A stretch of DNA of 64,000 bases, from contig NZ_LKST01000002.1 in assembly GCF_001412105.1 (NCBI RefSeq), positions 434,001-498,000 on the forward strand, given 5' to 3'. Made by a program: the position numbers and the translations under genes. Below the pieces are notes generated by a model, which did no database searches, was not told the origin of the DNA, and saw nothing but the letters and a program-made list of their open reading frames with translations. Positions 8,672 to 18,777 of this stretch are shown here, piece after piece. Positions within the stretch are counted from its first letter, which is position 1, and each line of letters opens with the position of its first letter. The DNA is from Corynebacterium oculi. GTDB taxonomy: Bacteria; Actinomycetota; Actinomycetes; Mycobacteriales; Mycobacteriaceae.

Positions 8672-9784
8672 ATGACCCCCGCGCGTAACCCTTTCACCCC
8701 CACCGCCGGAGCCACCCCGCCCCTCCTAGTAGGACGAGATGAGGAGGCCGCAGACTTCCGTGAATCGCTTATCGACGGCCCCGGCGCCCCCGGCCTTCTC
8801 ACTCTCATCACCGGGCCGCGGGGCACCGGAAAAACCGTGATGCTCAATGCCCTCGAAGATGTAGCGCGATCGGAAGGGTGGCTACACCTTTCTGAGACTG
8901 CCACCCCGGGACTCCTCGACCGGCTTTACTTTGGCGTAGAGGAACTTCACTCCACCACCCAGGGTTCTGCCGCCCCAAGGATTTCCGGAATCAACACCCC
9001 CATCGGGGGCATTAACCTGGATTACCCCGCTCGGATAGAAACAGATTTACGGCAGTCCACCACCCAATTACTCGCGGATCTTCAACAGCGCGGGGTGGGC
9101 TTGGTCATCTCCGTCGATGAGGTCCACGGGGCCGATAAAGAGGAACTGCGTCAACTCGGGGCACTCTCTCAACACCTCGTGCGCGAACAGCGCCCCTTTG
9201 CGCTTATCCTGGCGGGACTTCCCGGCGCTATCTCCGATCTCCTCAACGATTCCGTGCTCACCTTCTTGCGCCGAGCCGAACGCATAGAGCTGGATAATGT
9301 TTCGCTTATCGACGTCCATGCGGCGCTCGCCGAACCGTTTGAGGCTTCCGGTAAAACTATCACCCCCGAGGCCCTAGAACTCTGCGTGACAGCCACCGAG
9401 GGGTACCCCTTCATGATTCAGTTGGTGGGGCACAACACCTGGAGAGAGTCCTCTGACGCCACCATCGAGACTGCCGATGCCCGGCAGGGCATCGAGCGCG
9501 CACGGCGCCGCCTGGGAAACCTCGTCCACGCCACCTCCCTGCGAGACCTCTCCGCCGTGGACAAGACCTTTCTCCTCCACATGGCACAAGACTCCGGTTC
9601 TTCCCGGGTTAGTGATATCACCGCTCGCATGGGAGTGGAAAAGAACTACACCTCGGTGTATCGCCAGCGCCTCATAGAAGCCGGTGTTATCCGCGCTGCC
9701 GGTACCGGACGTATTGAGTTCACACTCCCTGGCCTCCGGGAGTATCTGCGCGAGCACGCGGCCACGCTGGTGGGTGGGACATAA
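8672..9784 (+). CDS. AAA/STAND-type ATPase with C-terminal winged helix
   Basis: 370 aa. Walker A GPRGTGKT at about residues 50-57, Walker B LVISVDEVHG near residue 150, sensor region FALILAGLPG, then a winged-helix tail (VSDITARMGVEKNYTSVYRQRLIEAGVI...). This is the Orc1/Cdc6-like 'ATP-binding protein' type often found on mobile elements. Role unknown: replication or partition initiator, defence switch, or regulator. It is flanked by the triple AT-rich repeat upstream and a decayed RelBE module downstream, so it belongs to the accessory block. No operon partner survives. Confidence 0.7.
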   Translation: MTPARNPFTPTAGATPPLLVGRDEEAADFRESLIDGPGAPGLLTLITGPRGTGKTVMLNALEDVARSEGWLHLSETATPGLLDRLYFGVEELHSTTQGSAAPRISGINTPIGGINLDYPARIETDLRQSTTQLLADLQQRGVGLVISVDEVHGADKEELRQLGALSQHLVREQRPFALILAGLPGAISDLLNDSVLTFLRRAERIELDNVSLIDVHAALAEPFEASGKTITPEALELCVTATEGYPFMIQLVGHNTWRESSDATIETADARQGIERARRRLGNLVHATSLRDLSAVDKTFLLHMAQDSGSSRVSDITARMGVEKNYTSVYRQRLIEAGVIRAAGTGRIEFTLPGLREYLREHAATLVGGT

Positions 9785-9839
9785 AATCACGCGCGAACTC
9801 CGCAACCAGCTTCCGGAATCACCCACCACGGAAAACTAG

Positions 9840-9986
9840 CCGCCGTGGCAGTCAGCGTCTCTGATTTTGAGGCCCTGGAGGTACCTTGAAGCAGAACAAA
9901 ACCTCATCGCATACCACCGGGCCAAGGCGGAGGATGACGGAACCCGCGTTTCTTTCAAGGAGCTCCAAGCGGAAATTATCCCCTGA
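9840..9986 (+). pseudogene. Remnant of RelB/RHH-type antitoxin
   Basis: Two pieces in different frames: AVAVSVSDFEALE up to a stop at about 9887, then LEAEQNLIAYHRAKAEDDGT...FKELQAEII ending at TGA 9984-9986. The second piece is the conserved tail of RelB/DUF6290-type antitoxins, and the middle of the protein is missing. The stop codon overlaps the ATG of the RelE remnant (TGATG), preserving the original module layout. Confidence 0.6.
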
Positions 9987-10186
9987 TGTACCGAATCGAG
10001 TTCACCACCGCTGCCGCCCGGCAAACAAAAAACTTTTAGCCCCAGCACGTGACCGGGTTCTAAAGAAAAATCACTGGAACAAGGACCGCGTGGAGAATCC
10101 GCGTCGGTAACTATCGGGTCATTTACTAGTATCCGTTGTCCGTGCCGGGCACCGGCGAGGCATCTACCAGGATTACGCTTCACAAT
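9986..10186 (+). pseudogene. Remnant of RelE-type toxin
   Basis: ATG at 9986 opens MYRIEFTTAAARQTKNF and stops. Further pieces in shifted frames follow: APARDRVLK, then RIRVGNYRVIY, then VRAGHRRGIYQDYA. Together these spell the start, middle and end of a RelE/ParE mRNA interferase. At least two frame changes and stops make it inactive. Confidence 0.65.
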
Positions 10187-10283
10187 CTATGCCGAGAAAA
10201 CCGCCGCGGGAGCAAGCAACTCCATGCGACGGTTCTTAGCTCGCCTGGGTATCGCTGACGCGATTTCCCACCTGCCCAGCTAA
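10187..10283 (+). other. Unassigned coding fragment
   Basis: One frame reads FTIYAEKTAAGASNSMRRFL then ARLGIADAISHLPS and a stop at about 10283. It has no start of its own and looks like the C-terminal end of a lost gene (possibly a mobile-element protein). I do not recognise the family. Confidence 0.25.
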
Positions 10284-10288
10284 TTACC

Positions 10289-10318
10289 CCCCCTTGGCTT
10301 CACCACCGAGGGGGTTCC
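10289..10318 (+). terminator. Terminator-like hairpin
   Basis: CCCCCTTGG (10289-10297) pairs with CCGAGGGGG (10306-10314), one mismatch, followed by TTCC. It closes the decayed toxin-antitoxin region. Confidence 0.45.
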
Positions 10319-10392
10319 TCATCTGTTCATCTCATCCAGACTGCCAAAGTGCCCCCTGGCTCAGCAACGGCGAGAGAACCCAAGCATAGGCG

Positions 10393-10429
10393 AAGGGGTG
10401 CCCTACCCACACCGGGCAGGACACCCCTT
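10393..10429 (-). terminator. Hairpin downstream of the surface-protein gene
   Basis: AAGGGGTGCCCT (10393-10404) and AGGACACCCCTT (10418-10429) form a 12-bp stem with one G.T pair and a 13-nt loop, 35 bp past the stop of the VaFE gene. There is no strong T-run. The arm sequence AAGGGGTGCC is shared with the palindromic repeats at 35, 42 and 54 kb. Confidence 0.5.
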
Positions 10430-10463
10430 ACTCACGGGCCTCACGACCCGCTATCACAATCCC

Positions 10464-13400
10464 CTAGATCTGGGAGGGCATGCCCTCCTCAAGCACCAGG
10501 GAACCGGACGGGATCGCCTTGATGGAGCGGCGCGGCGTCTTCGGCGCCACAGCCTTGCCCACCTCAGGCGCACTCTCGGTCACCACGGTGACATTCTTAT
10601 CCCGCTTCTTCTCCACCGTCTCCGGGGAAGGCGCAGGCTTCAGAACGTCCTCAGCGGTCACCGTCTGAGCAGCATCGTTGATGTCGTGGTGAACAGCCAC
10701 CACTTCACCCTCGCTGTTGCGCAAGGTCTCGAAGGCCACCTGCTCGGAGCAATCAGCATCCGTGACCGCAATCGGCACGTTAACCTGACCGTCCGCAACC
10801 TGCGGCACGAACGCCACCTTGGCCGTGGCACCCGTGGACTCACCGGAAGCCTTGCACATCAGCGCCGCCTCCAGCTCGTACTTCTTGCCCTTGACCAGGC
10901 CGGTGAAGCTCACCGTGTCCACCACCGTGGCGCCGGCAACCAGAGGACCATTGCCCTCGATCGCTGCGTCCGTGGTGATCTTCGGCTCCGGCTCACCCGG
11001 CTTGGGCTTGGGGGCAACCTCCTTGCCCGGCTTAGCAGGCTCGGTGGTCTTCTCCGGCTCCTCGCCAGGCTTCGGGGTCTTGGCGTGGGCGGGATCCTCG
11101 TTGGACTCCACCGGGGTATCGCCAGGCTCATCCGGGTTCTCCGGGTTCGGAGCCACACCCTTGGCCTTCGCCTGATCAGCATGCAGCTTGCCGGCCTCCG
11201 GAGCGGGGATCGTGCCCGCGAAGGTCACTTCCTCGCCCGGCTTCAGGCGCTCAGCCTTCTTGGCGTCAGCATCCGTGGCGGGCTTCGGGTCCTCAACCTT
11301 CACGCCGGACTCATCGGAATCCAGCAGGCTGTCCTCCACCGTGACGTTGAAGACGTCCACGCCGCCAACGTTCTTCACCACGAAGGTAACCTCGAGCTCT
11401 TCACCAGCGTTGGAAGCCTCCACGGCCTTCTCCGCAGTCTGCGAATCATCACCGTTGATGTACTTCTTCAGCTCAAGCTTGGGCTCGCCAGGCTCGGGCT
11501 TGTCCTCCGGCTTCGGGGTCTTAGCGTGGGCCGGGTCCTCATTAGACGGAACCTTCGGCTCATCCACACCAGGCTCATCCGGATTCTCCGGGCTCGGCGG
11601 AACACCCTCAGCCTTAGCAACATCCTTGTGCTCCTGGTTCGCCTCCGGCAACGTCAGCTCACCAGTGAACTCAGCAGACTCACCAACATTCAACCGATCA
11701 ATCTGCTTCGGCGTGATGTTCTCCACCTCGCCAACACCCTCAACCGTCTCATCCAACAGCGTGATGTTAAACAGATCCACCTCACCGGTGTTGGTGACCA
11801 CGAACTTCACCGTAGCCTTCTCACCCGGCTCCAACTCCTCAGCAGCATCCCAATCCTGAGCGTCGTTGTCATTGATGTACTTCTTCAACTCCAACTTCGG
11901 CTCACCCTGGGGCGCCTCGTAGGTCACCGTCTGAGCGGCATCCTCGATGTCCTTGTGCTCAGCAATCGCATTCGGAGCAGACGCATCCGGGGTCTCATTA
12001 CCCTTAGCATCCACCACCATCGAGGTCAGCTCCTCAAAGGCCACCGGAGAATCCCCACCGGTCAGCGAACCAGCCGGCAGCGGAATCTCCACAACAACCT
12101 CACCAGAAACAGAGCCATCCTCGTTCTTCACGAAGGCAGACAGATCAGACTCGGAAGCCGTGAACTCCTTGGTCGCGGAAGCGCCCTTGATCTCAGAAGC
12201 ATCAGACTTCTTCATCAGCTGCGCATCAAGCGTGTAGGCGGCACCCTCAACGAGGGTTCTCCACCCTCACGGTGTCGTAGACAACCTGGTCCTCATCAGA
12301 ACCAAATGCCTCAACCTTGGAGTTCTCATCGACAGAAGCCGAGGTAGCAATCTCCGGCTCCAGATCGTTTTCCGGGGTCTTCGCATGAGCCTGATCCTCC
12401 TGCGACTCCACCGGCGTACCAGCCTCAGCCTCAACAGGCTTACCCTCATCATCCACCGGCACATACTTCACAGGCTCACCAGACTCATCCACCGGCGTAC
12501 CCGTGGACTTCGCCTTATCAGCATGCAAATCACCAGCAGCAGGCGCCTTCAAATCACCAACAAAGACAACCTTCTCGCCCGGCTTCAGCAACTTCTGCTT
12601 ATCCGCATTACCAGCAAAATCAGCAACCCGAATATTAGTCACCTGCGGAGTACCAGCATCAATACCAGCCTCAGAGCCATCAACAGCGTTCTTAAACGCC
12701 GCCAAAATAGCCTCATCCGACGGAGTCGTCACATCAGCCAGATCCAACTCACCGGTGTTCTCCACCACGAAAGCAACAGTCAGATCCTCATCAGCCTTCG
12801 ACGCCTCATGCGCAGCATCCTCCGTCTGAGAATCATTCAGACCCTCAGCAGCCTCCACAGACGCAATCTCCGTCTCCGCACCGATGTACTTCTTCAACGA
12901 AATATCCGCAGACTTCGCCGGCTCCGGCGTCACCGCATGAGCAGGATCCTCATTCGACGTAACCTTATCACCCGGCTCGTGACGCTTACCATCCTCATCA
13001 ACAAACGGCACGTCCTTACCGCTCTCGTCAACAGGAGTACCCTCCGCCTTCGCCTGGTCAGCATGCAACTTCCCAGCCTCCGGCGCAGCAATCTTCGCCG
13101 TAAAGAACTTCGTCTCCCCAACCTTAATGTCCTGCTTCTCCGGAGAAATCGAACCCGGCTCAATACCCGCCGTATCCGACTCCATCAACGCATCAGCAAC
13201 AGACACATCCTTCAGATCAAGAGCACCAGTATTCTTCACCGCAAACGTCACAGTGAGCTCATCACCAGCAGTCTTAGCCACAAACGCAGAATCAGCCGTC
13301 TGAGCATCCACCACACCATCAGCACCCGGCTGATCCTGCGGCTTCTCCTCACCAGCAAACTCCTGCGTACCGATGTACTTCTTCAGCTCAATCTTCCCCT

Positions 13401-14613
13401 GCTGATCCTCAGCAGACTCAACCGTCTGAGCCTCATCATTGATGTCCTTATGCTCAGCAATCACCTCCGGGACAGAACCCTCCGGCAAATCCTCAGCCTT
13501 ATTCGCCTGAGCCTCCTCATCATCCGACTTCAAAGTCTCAAACGCCACCGCAGCCTCAACAGGCTCCGTCACATCATCATTGACCTTAATCGGCACAACA
13601 ACAGAGCCCTTACCAGACTCATCCGCCGTGAACTCAGCAGAACCAGAACCCAGCACCTTCGACGCATCAGCCTTATCCACCAACTCCGCCTCCAGGGTGT
13701 ACTGCTTACCCGGCACCAAATCCTCATACGACACAGTGTCATTAACCGTCGCACCAGCCGTCGCATCATCAGCGAACTCGGCAGAGGTGCCGATCTTCGG
13801 AGACTTGGGGGCGGGACGCTCGGAGGTTACCGGCGTCGTCGGCTCAGCAGGAGTGGTCTCCTCCGAGCTCGGCTCCTCCGGCTTGCCATCCAAACCAGGC
13901 TGATCGATGGGAACGATACACTGAGACTGATTCGTGGGGCCCTTCAGAATGTCGTAGTTATCGGGGGCGATAACCGTAATATACTCGGAATCCTTGGCCT
14001 TAGGAATATTCGAACCAGAAACTTCTCTAATCAGCTGTCGGCCAACTTGATCCGTATAAAGTTCATACCCAGCAAGTTCCTTCAGGGCAGAATCAATCTT
14101 CGCCAGCATCTCAGGCGAATACGAGGTCATCTCCCCCGCAGCTCGACCAATCGAGCTGGTAAGAATAAGCTGAAGCGCAACGTTCAGTACGTCAGCGCAC
14201 TCAGTGTCCTGATCGTCGTAAGCCTTTTTAAGGTTCTTAAGAACGTTAATGGCAGCATCGCGCTGATGCCCCTCAAACGGTACTTCTTCAATGTTCCTCG
14301 AAGAGTAATCCGTGCTGATCTTAGCCACATGCGTAAGCTTCTTAGGCGTGGCATCCTTAAAAAGATTCGGCCGCTGCTCGGGCGTGGGGAAGCCCAAGTC
14401 AATACACCAGCCGGAACCCAGCGTGTCATTGATCTTCAGAGCGGCAAAAGTACCAGATTGAACAACTTCAGGGGTGATCTCCACCTCTTCACCGGTGCCT
14501 GGAGAGGCCGATGAAGGAGCTGGCTGAACAACCCCAAGTATTAAGGCAAGCGAGGCAAAGAAGGCGATCAGAACACCGATCGCTCCCTTACCCGCTCTTG
14601 TCATCACTTTCAT
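10464..14613 (-). pseudogene. Thioester-domain / VaFE-repeat surface adhesin, split by a +1 frameshift
   Basis: The upstream frame (14613-12247, 788 aa) starts with a signal peptide (MKVMTRAGKGAIGVLIAFF...) and a thioester-type domain with GSGWCIDLG. It then carries a VaFE repeat (VNDTVSYEDLVPGKQYTLEA ... VAFETL ... AEHKDINDEAQTV) and ELKKYI-type Ig repeats. It ends abnormally in YDTVRVENPR. The rest (EGAAYTLDAQLMKKSD onward to 10464) continues in another frame with two more ELKKYI repeats and a final VaFE domain. An extra G in the run 12254-12256 (C on the coding strand) explains the break; without it the protein is about 1,380 aa. It ends IPSGSLVLEEGMPSQI, with no LPxTG or hydrophobic anchor. 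The family forms wall-attached fibres with internal ester or isopeptide bonds. Codon use is less GC-rich than in neighbours. Confidence 0.8.
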
Positions 14614-14702
14614 ACTTTTCCTTATGGGAAACCTATCTACAAATAATAGAAAAGAACTTTGGTGGTTGCCCTAAAGCAACCACCACGCTGCGTCAGGCTT
14701 CT

Positions 14703-15289
14703 TTAGAAGTTGCCCTGACGCACAGCGGCAACGTCCACGGCGGTCGGTACCAGGGAGGAAGTTCCGAAGGTACGCAGATCGCGCATGATCGTGTCATCAC
14801 AGCCGTGGGAAAGGCCCATGGCGTGACCCAGCTCGTGCCCCACTACAAAGGCCTGGTTGGCCATGTCCGCAGTCTTGAGCCTGTTCTTGCTCAGGTACAG
14901 ACGCGGGGAGGGGGTCAGGGTGAACTGGCCGAAGTTACCGGAGTACCGATCGACGATCTCGATGGAGTGCTCCGTGGGCTGATCCACCTTCACGATCTTG
15001 ATGGCACCGTTGGAGGCCTCAGTCCAATTCTCAATGGCCTTGTCCACGGCGGCCCCGAACTGCGTGTCGCCGTAGTACACCTCCAGGGTGTCACCACCAT
15101 CCGGTTGTACTGCTCCAGGCGCAGCAGGCTGGGGTCGGGCAGCTCGCCGCCGCTCTCCACGGCGGCGAATGCAGCCTTGCACTGCGCCTTGCTGATCTTG
15201 GTTTGATTATCGGAAGCGCTAGCCACAGCGGGCACAGCAGTCATGCACATGGCCGCCGCTAGCGTTCCTGCTAGGAACTTCTTCATCAA
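14703..15289 (-). pseudogene. Snapalysin-like secreted zinc metalloprotease, frameshifted
   Basis: The N-terminal frame from ATG 15289 encodes a Sec signal (MMKKFLAGTLAAAMCMTAVP, then AVASAS) and runs to LLRLEQYNR. The reading then continues in a different frame as DGGDTLEVYYGDTQFGAAVD and reaches FVVGHELGHAMGLSHGCDD, the HExxHxxGxxH zinc site plus following Asp of peptidase family M7 (snapalysin). One base is missing between about 15100 and 15106. Without the frameshift the protein would be about 195 aa and secreted. Head-to-tail with the broken adhesin gene (90 bp between them). Confidence 0.75.
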
Positions 15290-15532
15290 CGAACCTTCCT
15301 TTCCGTTGAAGCTCTGCGGGACAGCGCCAGAAGAGACACTAGACCCAGGAAATACTGAACTTTAGCAAGTCTCAAGAGTCTAGACAACCGCTGAAAATAC
15401 TCTCAGGAGCACTCTCATCAACTTTGGAAGGTGAGATAAAGCCCTGGTAACGCCATAGTTACGGAGTGGTAAACAAATGGCGCCTCCCCCGTCCTCCGCT
15501 CGCCCCAGGGCCATTTACCTTTTTATGCAGAA

Positions 15533-18406
15533 CTATACCTTTGCGCGCTTTTTCCTCGGCCTTGGCGCTGCGGTGGCCTCCTTGGCCCGCCGCTCGGAGA
15601 GCAGCTCGTTGGCACGCGCGTCCGTCATGGTCTCCGGGGTGTCTCCTCGGCGCAGAGAGGCGTTTGTTTGCCCATCCGTGACGTAGGGCCCAAAGCGGCC
15701 GTCCTTGATGCTCATGGGACGCCCAGAGACGTCATTGTCCCCTAGTTGCTTCAGCGGCGGCTTGGCCGCGGCACGGCCCCTGCGCTTGGGTTCGGCGTAG
15801 ATGCGCCGCGCCTCGTCCAGCGTCACGCTAAAGATCTGGGCCTCGCTCGCCAGGGAGCGGGAATCAGACCCCTTCTTGAGATAAGGCCCATACCGGCCAT
15901 TTTGCGCCGTAATCACCTCCCCATCGGCGGGGTCTACGCCCACCTCACGCGGGAGGGAAAGCAGCTGGAGCGCTTGTTCTAACGTCACTGTACCGGGTTC
16001 CATGGAGGAAAAGAGTGAGGCCGTGGCCGGTTTCAGGGACTCCTCCACCAGGGCCGCTATGCGCTTTTCCTTCTGCTTGGCGGCGGTTTTGGTCTCCCAG
16101 TTCTTCGCCCGCTTGCCCTCCTCGGCGCGCTGCCGATCCTCCTCGGCGCGCTCGGCGGCCACGATCTTCTCCGCTTCGGCCTCGGCGTGCTCCTGCTCGT
16201 CCTCCCGGAGTTGCTCGGTCACATAAGGGCCATAGCGCCCCTCCTTGGCCACGATGACGCGCCCGTTGGCGGGGTTAACGCCTAGTTCCCGCCCACCCTG
16301 CGGGGTAGCAAAGAGCTTTTCCGCCATCTCCAGGGTCAGCTCCTCCGGAGTGGTATCCACGGAGAGGTTGGCCCGCTGATACTCGGGCTCCCCCTCGGCG
16401 GTGGTGCCCACCTGTCGCTCAATGTAGGGGCCGTAGCGTCCCACCCGCACATAAATAGGACGCCCCTCGGCATCGTTACATAGGTGCAGGGAGTTCACCT
16501 GGCGGGCGTCGATATGCTCAAGGTTCTCCCCCACCAGGGTTTTTAGGCCGCCGCGGCGCGCAATGGCATCCGCGATATCCTGATCCGCCTCAAGGTTGCC
16601 AAAGTAAAAACTCGTGAGCCAATCCACACCATGTTCGGAGCCGGTGGCAATATCGTCGAGTTTGTCCTCCATGGAAGAGGTGAAATCATAGTCCACCAGG
16701 GCGGAAAAATTATTTTCCAGCAACCCCACCACGGCAAACGCCACCCAGTTGGGCACCAGCGCGTTACCGCGCACCATCACATAACCGCGATCCTGAATGG
16801 TCTTAATAATGGAGGCATACGTGGACGGGCGACCAATGCCCAATTCCTCCATCTTTTTCACCAAACTAGCCTCGGTGTACCGAGCCGGAGGGTTCGTGGC
16901 GTGCCCGTCCGCGCTGAGCTTTGCCGCGGTGAGGGAATCGCCCTCGGTGAGGCGTGGGAGGCGTCGCTCGGCGTTATCGGCCACGTCGCGACCGTCGGCA
17001 AGCTGGGTGCTCTCCACATAAGCCCGCAGGAAACCCGGGAACGTGATGGTGCGCCCCGTGGCGGCGAACTCCGCCTGCTCCGTGGGGGCGTCGATAAGCA
17101 GCGTTACCTTCAGCGACGTCCCCTTCGCGTCCGCCATCTGCGAGGCCACGGTGCGCTGCCAAATTAGCTCATAGAGCTTGTACTCCTCCGCGTCCAACCG
17201 GCCATGCAACTGGCCGGGGGTGGCAAAGCGCTCGCCGGCGGGGCGGATCGCCTCGTGCGCCTCCTGGGAATTCTTCACCTTGCGGTCATAACGGCGCGGG
17301 GAAGAAGCCACAAAACTCTCCCCATACAATTCCCGGGCCTGCTCCCGCGCCGCCTGCATACCCTGCGCGGACAGCGACGTAGAATCCGTACGCATATACG
17401 TAATAAAGCCGTTTTCATACAACCGCTGCGCAATGCGCATGGTGCGCTCCGAGGTGTAATGCAACTTACGCCCGGCCTCCTGCTGCAACGTGGAGGTCAT
17501 AAAGGGCGCATACGGGCGGCGCGTATAAGGCTTCTCCTCCACGTCCGTCACGCGCGCGGTGGCCCCAGAAAGTTCCGCAGCCAGGGCCTCGGCGCGCCGC
17601 TTATCGACGACCACCAGCCCCGACTTCGCGGAACCCTTCAACTCACCAGCATCATTAAAATCACGCCCCTGCGCCACCTTTTTGCCACCCAAACGCGACA
17701 AACGCGCCACAAACTCGCGCGGGTTATCGGGATCAGACTGCGCCACGCCGGTATCCATCGTGGCCGCCACATCCCAATACTCCGCCGAGGTAAAAGCCAT
17801 GCGCTCGCGCTCGCGCTCCACAATCACCCGCGTGGCCACAGACTGCACCCGGCCCGCCGACAACCTCGGCATGACCTTCTTCCACAACACCGGAGAAACC
17901 TCATAGCCGTACAGGCGATCAAGAATACGGCGCGTCTCCTGCGCATCCACCAAATTATCGTCCAGATCGCGGGTATTCTCCGCCGCCGCGAGAATCGCGG
18001 ACTTGGTGATCTCATTAAACACCATGCGCCGCACCGGAACCTTAGGTTTAAGCACCTCCAACAGGTGCCACGCGATAGCCTCCCCCTCGCGGTCAGGGTC
18101 CGTGGCCAACAAAAGCTCATCCACGAGCTTGAGCTTGGCCTTCAGATCCGCCACCTTCTTTTTCTTATCCGCGCTCACCACGTACAGCGGCCGAAAACCA
18201 TGCTCCGTGTCCACCCCCAAACGCGCCCACGGCTCCTTCTTATACTTGGCAGGAACATCCGCAGCACCCCGAGGCAGGTCACGGATATGGCCCACCGACG
18301 CCTCAACGATGTAATCATCGCCCAGATAAGGCTGAATCTTCTTCGCCTTAGTTGCCGATTCCACAATGACCAAGCGCTTCACGCCCGGCCCCTCAGTACC
18401 TGCCAC
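15533..18406 (-). CDS. topA: DNA topoisomerase I
   Basis: 957 aa. Type IA topoisomerase relaxing negative supercoils. The Toprim start is RLVIVESATKAKKIQPYLGDDY, the acidic triad region is LLATDPDREGEAIAWHL, and the active-site Tyr lies in GFITYMRTDSTSLS. The C-terminus lacks zinc fingers and instead has four copies of a GRYGPY-type repeat (VGRYGPYI, EGRYGPYV, NGRYGPYL, DGRFGPYV), ending in a basic tail RPRKKRAKV. This is the actinobacterial form. ATG at 18406. The coding sequence contains two of the CGTCGATAAGC motifs (17089 and 17599). Confidence 0.97.
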   Translation of the reverse strand: MAGTEGPGVKRLVIVESATKAKKIQPYLGDDYIVEASVGHIRDLPRGAADVPAKYKKEPWARLGVDTEHGFRPLYVVSADKKKKVADLKAKLKLVDELLLATDPDREGEAIAWHLLEVLKPKVPVRRMVFNEITKSAILAAAENTRDLDDNLVDAQETRRILDRLYGYEVSPVLWKKVMPRLSAGRVQSVATRVIVERERERMAFTSAEYWDVAATMDTGVAQSDPDNPREFVARLSRLGGKKVAQGRDFNDAGELKGSAKSGLVVVDKRRAEALAAELSGATARVTDVEEKPYTRRPYAPFMTSTLQQEAGRKLHYTSERTMRIAQRLYENGFITYMRTDSTSLSAQGMQAAREQARELYGESFVASSPRRYDRKVKNSQEAHEAIRPAGERFATPGQLHGRLDAEEYKLYELIWQRTVASQMADAKGTSLKVTLLIDAPTEQAEFAATGRTITFPGFLRAYVESTQLADGRDVADNAERRLPRLTEGDSLTAAKLSADGHATNPPARYTEASLVKKMEELGIGRPSTYASIIKTIQDRGYVMVRGNALVPNWVAFAVVGLLENNFSALVDYDFTSSMEDKLDDIATGSEHGVDWLTSFYFGNLEADQDIADAIARRGGLKTLVGENLEHIDARQVNSLHLCNDAEGRPIYVRVGRYGPYIERQVGTTAEGEPEYQRANLSVDTTPEELTLEMAEKLFATPQGGRELGVNPANGRVIVAKEGRYGPYVTEQLREDEQEHAEAEAEKIVAAERAEEDRQRAEEGKRAKNWETKTAAKQKEKRIAALVEESLKPATASLFSSMEPGTVTLEQALQLLSLPREVGVDPADGEVITAQNGRYGPYLKKGSDSRSLASEAQIFSVTLDEARRIYAEPKRRGRAAAKPPLKQLGDNDVSGRPMSIKDGRFGPYVTDGQTNASLRRGDTPETMTDARANELLSERRAKEATAAPRPRKKRAKV

Positions 18407-18516
18407 GGGAGTACATCCCTTCCCTCGCGCAACGAATAACTACTACACGTACACCGTACACAGCCACCGCCCACAGTATTTAATGGTGCGGTTACGCGCG
18501 GGGATGGGGACTAATC

Positions 18517-18777
18517 TCAGTAGACGCTTGACCGATGCCCAACTTCCACCACCACAATGACCACCTTGTGATCCAGGATGTCCGCAACAAGGCGATAATC
18601 CCCTACCCGCCACCTCTACAGACCAGCGCGTCCAGCCACCAATGCTTTCCCTCGCGCACGGGGATCGCTCAAGGTTTCTACCCCACGCAGAAAATCACGT
18701 ATCCGAACCTGCACAGGCTTATCGAGCTTACGGAAGGCCCTGGCCGCCTTAGGGCTAAACTCAACCCTCCAGGCCAC
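18517..18777 (-). pseudogene. RelE-type toxin with an in-frame amber codon
   Basis: GTG at 18777 overlaps the antitoxin 3' end by 17 bp. The frame reads VAWRVEFSPKAARAFRKLDK through KALVAGRAGL, then TAG (18618-18616), then RWRVGDYRLVADILDHKVVI and VEVGHRSSVY with a normal stop. RelE toxins have Trp or a similar residue at this place (GLWRxRVGDYR), so a TGG to TAG change is the simplest history. The remaining 86-aa frame is otherwise intact, so inactivation looks recent. Confidence 0.8.

Noticed and set aside
12385..14514. 709-aa plus-strand open frame opposite the adhesin
   Set aside because: Shadow of the repetitive, biased codon use of the surface protein; sequence is Leu/Arg/Ile/Ser low-complexity with no domain.
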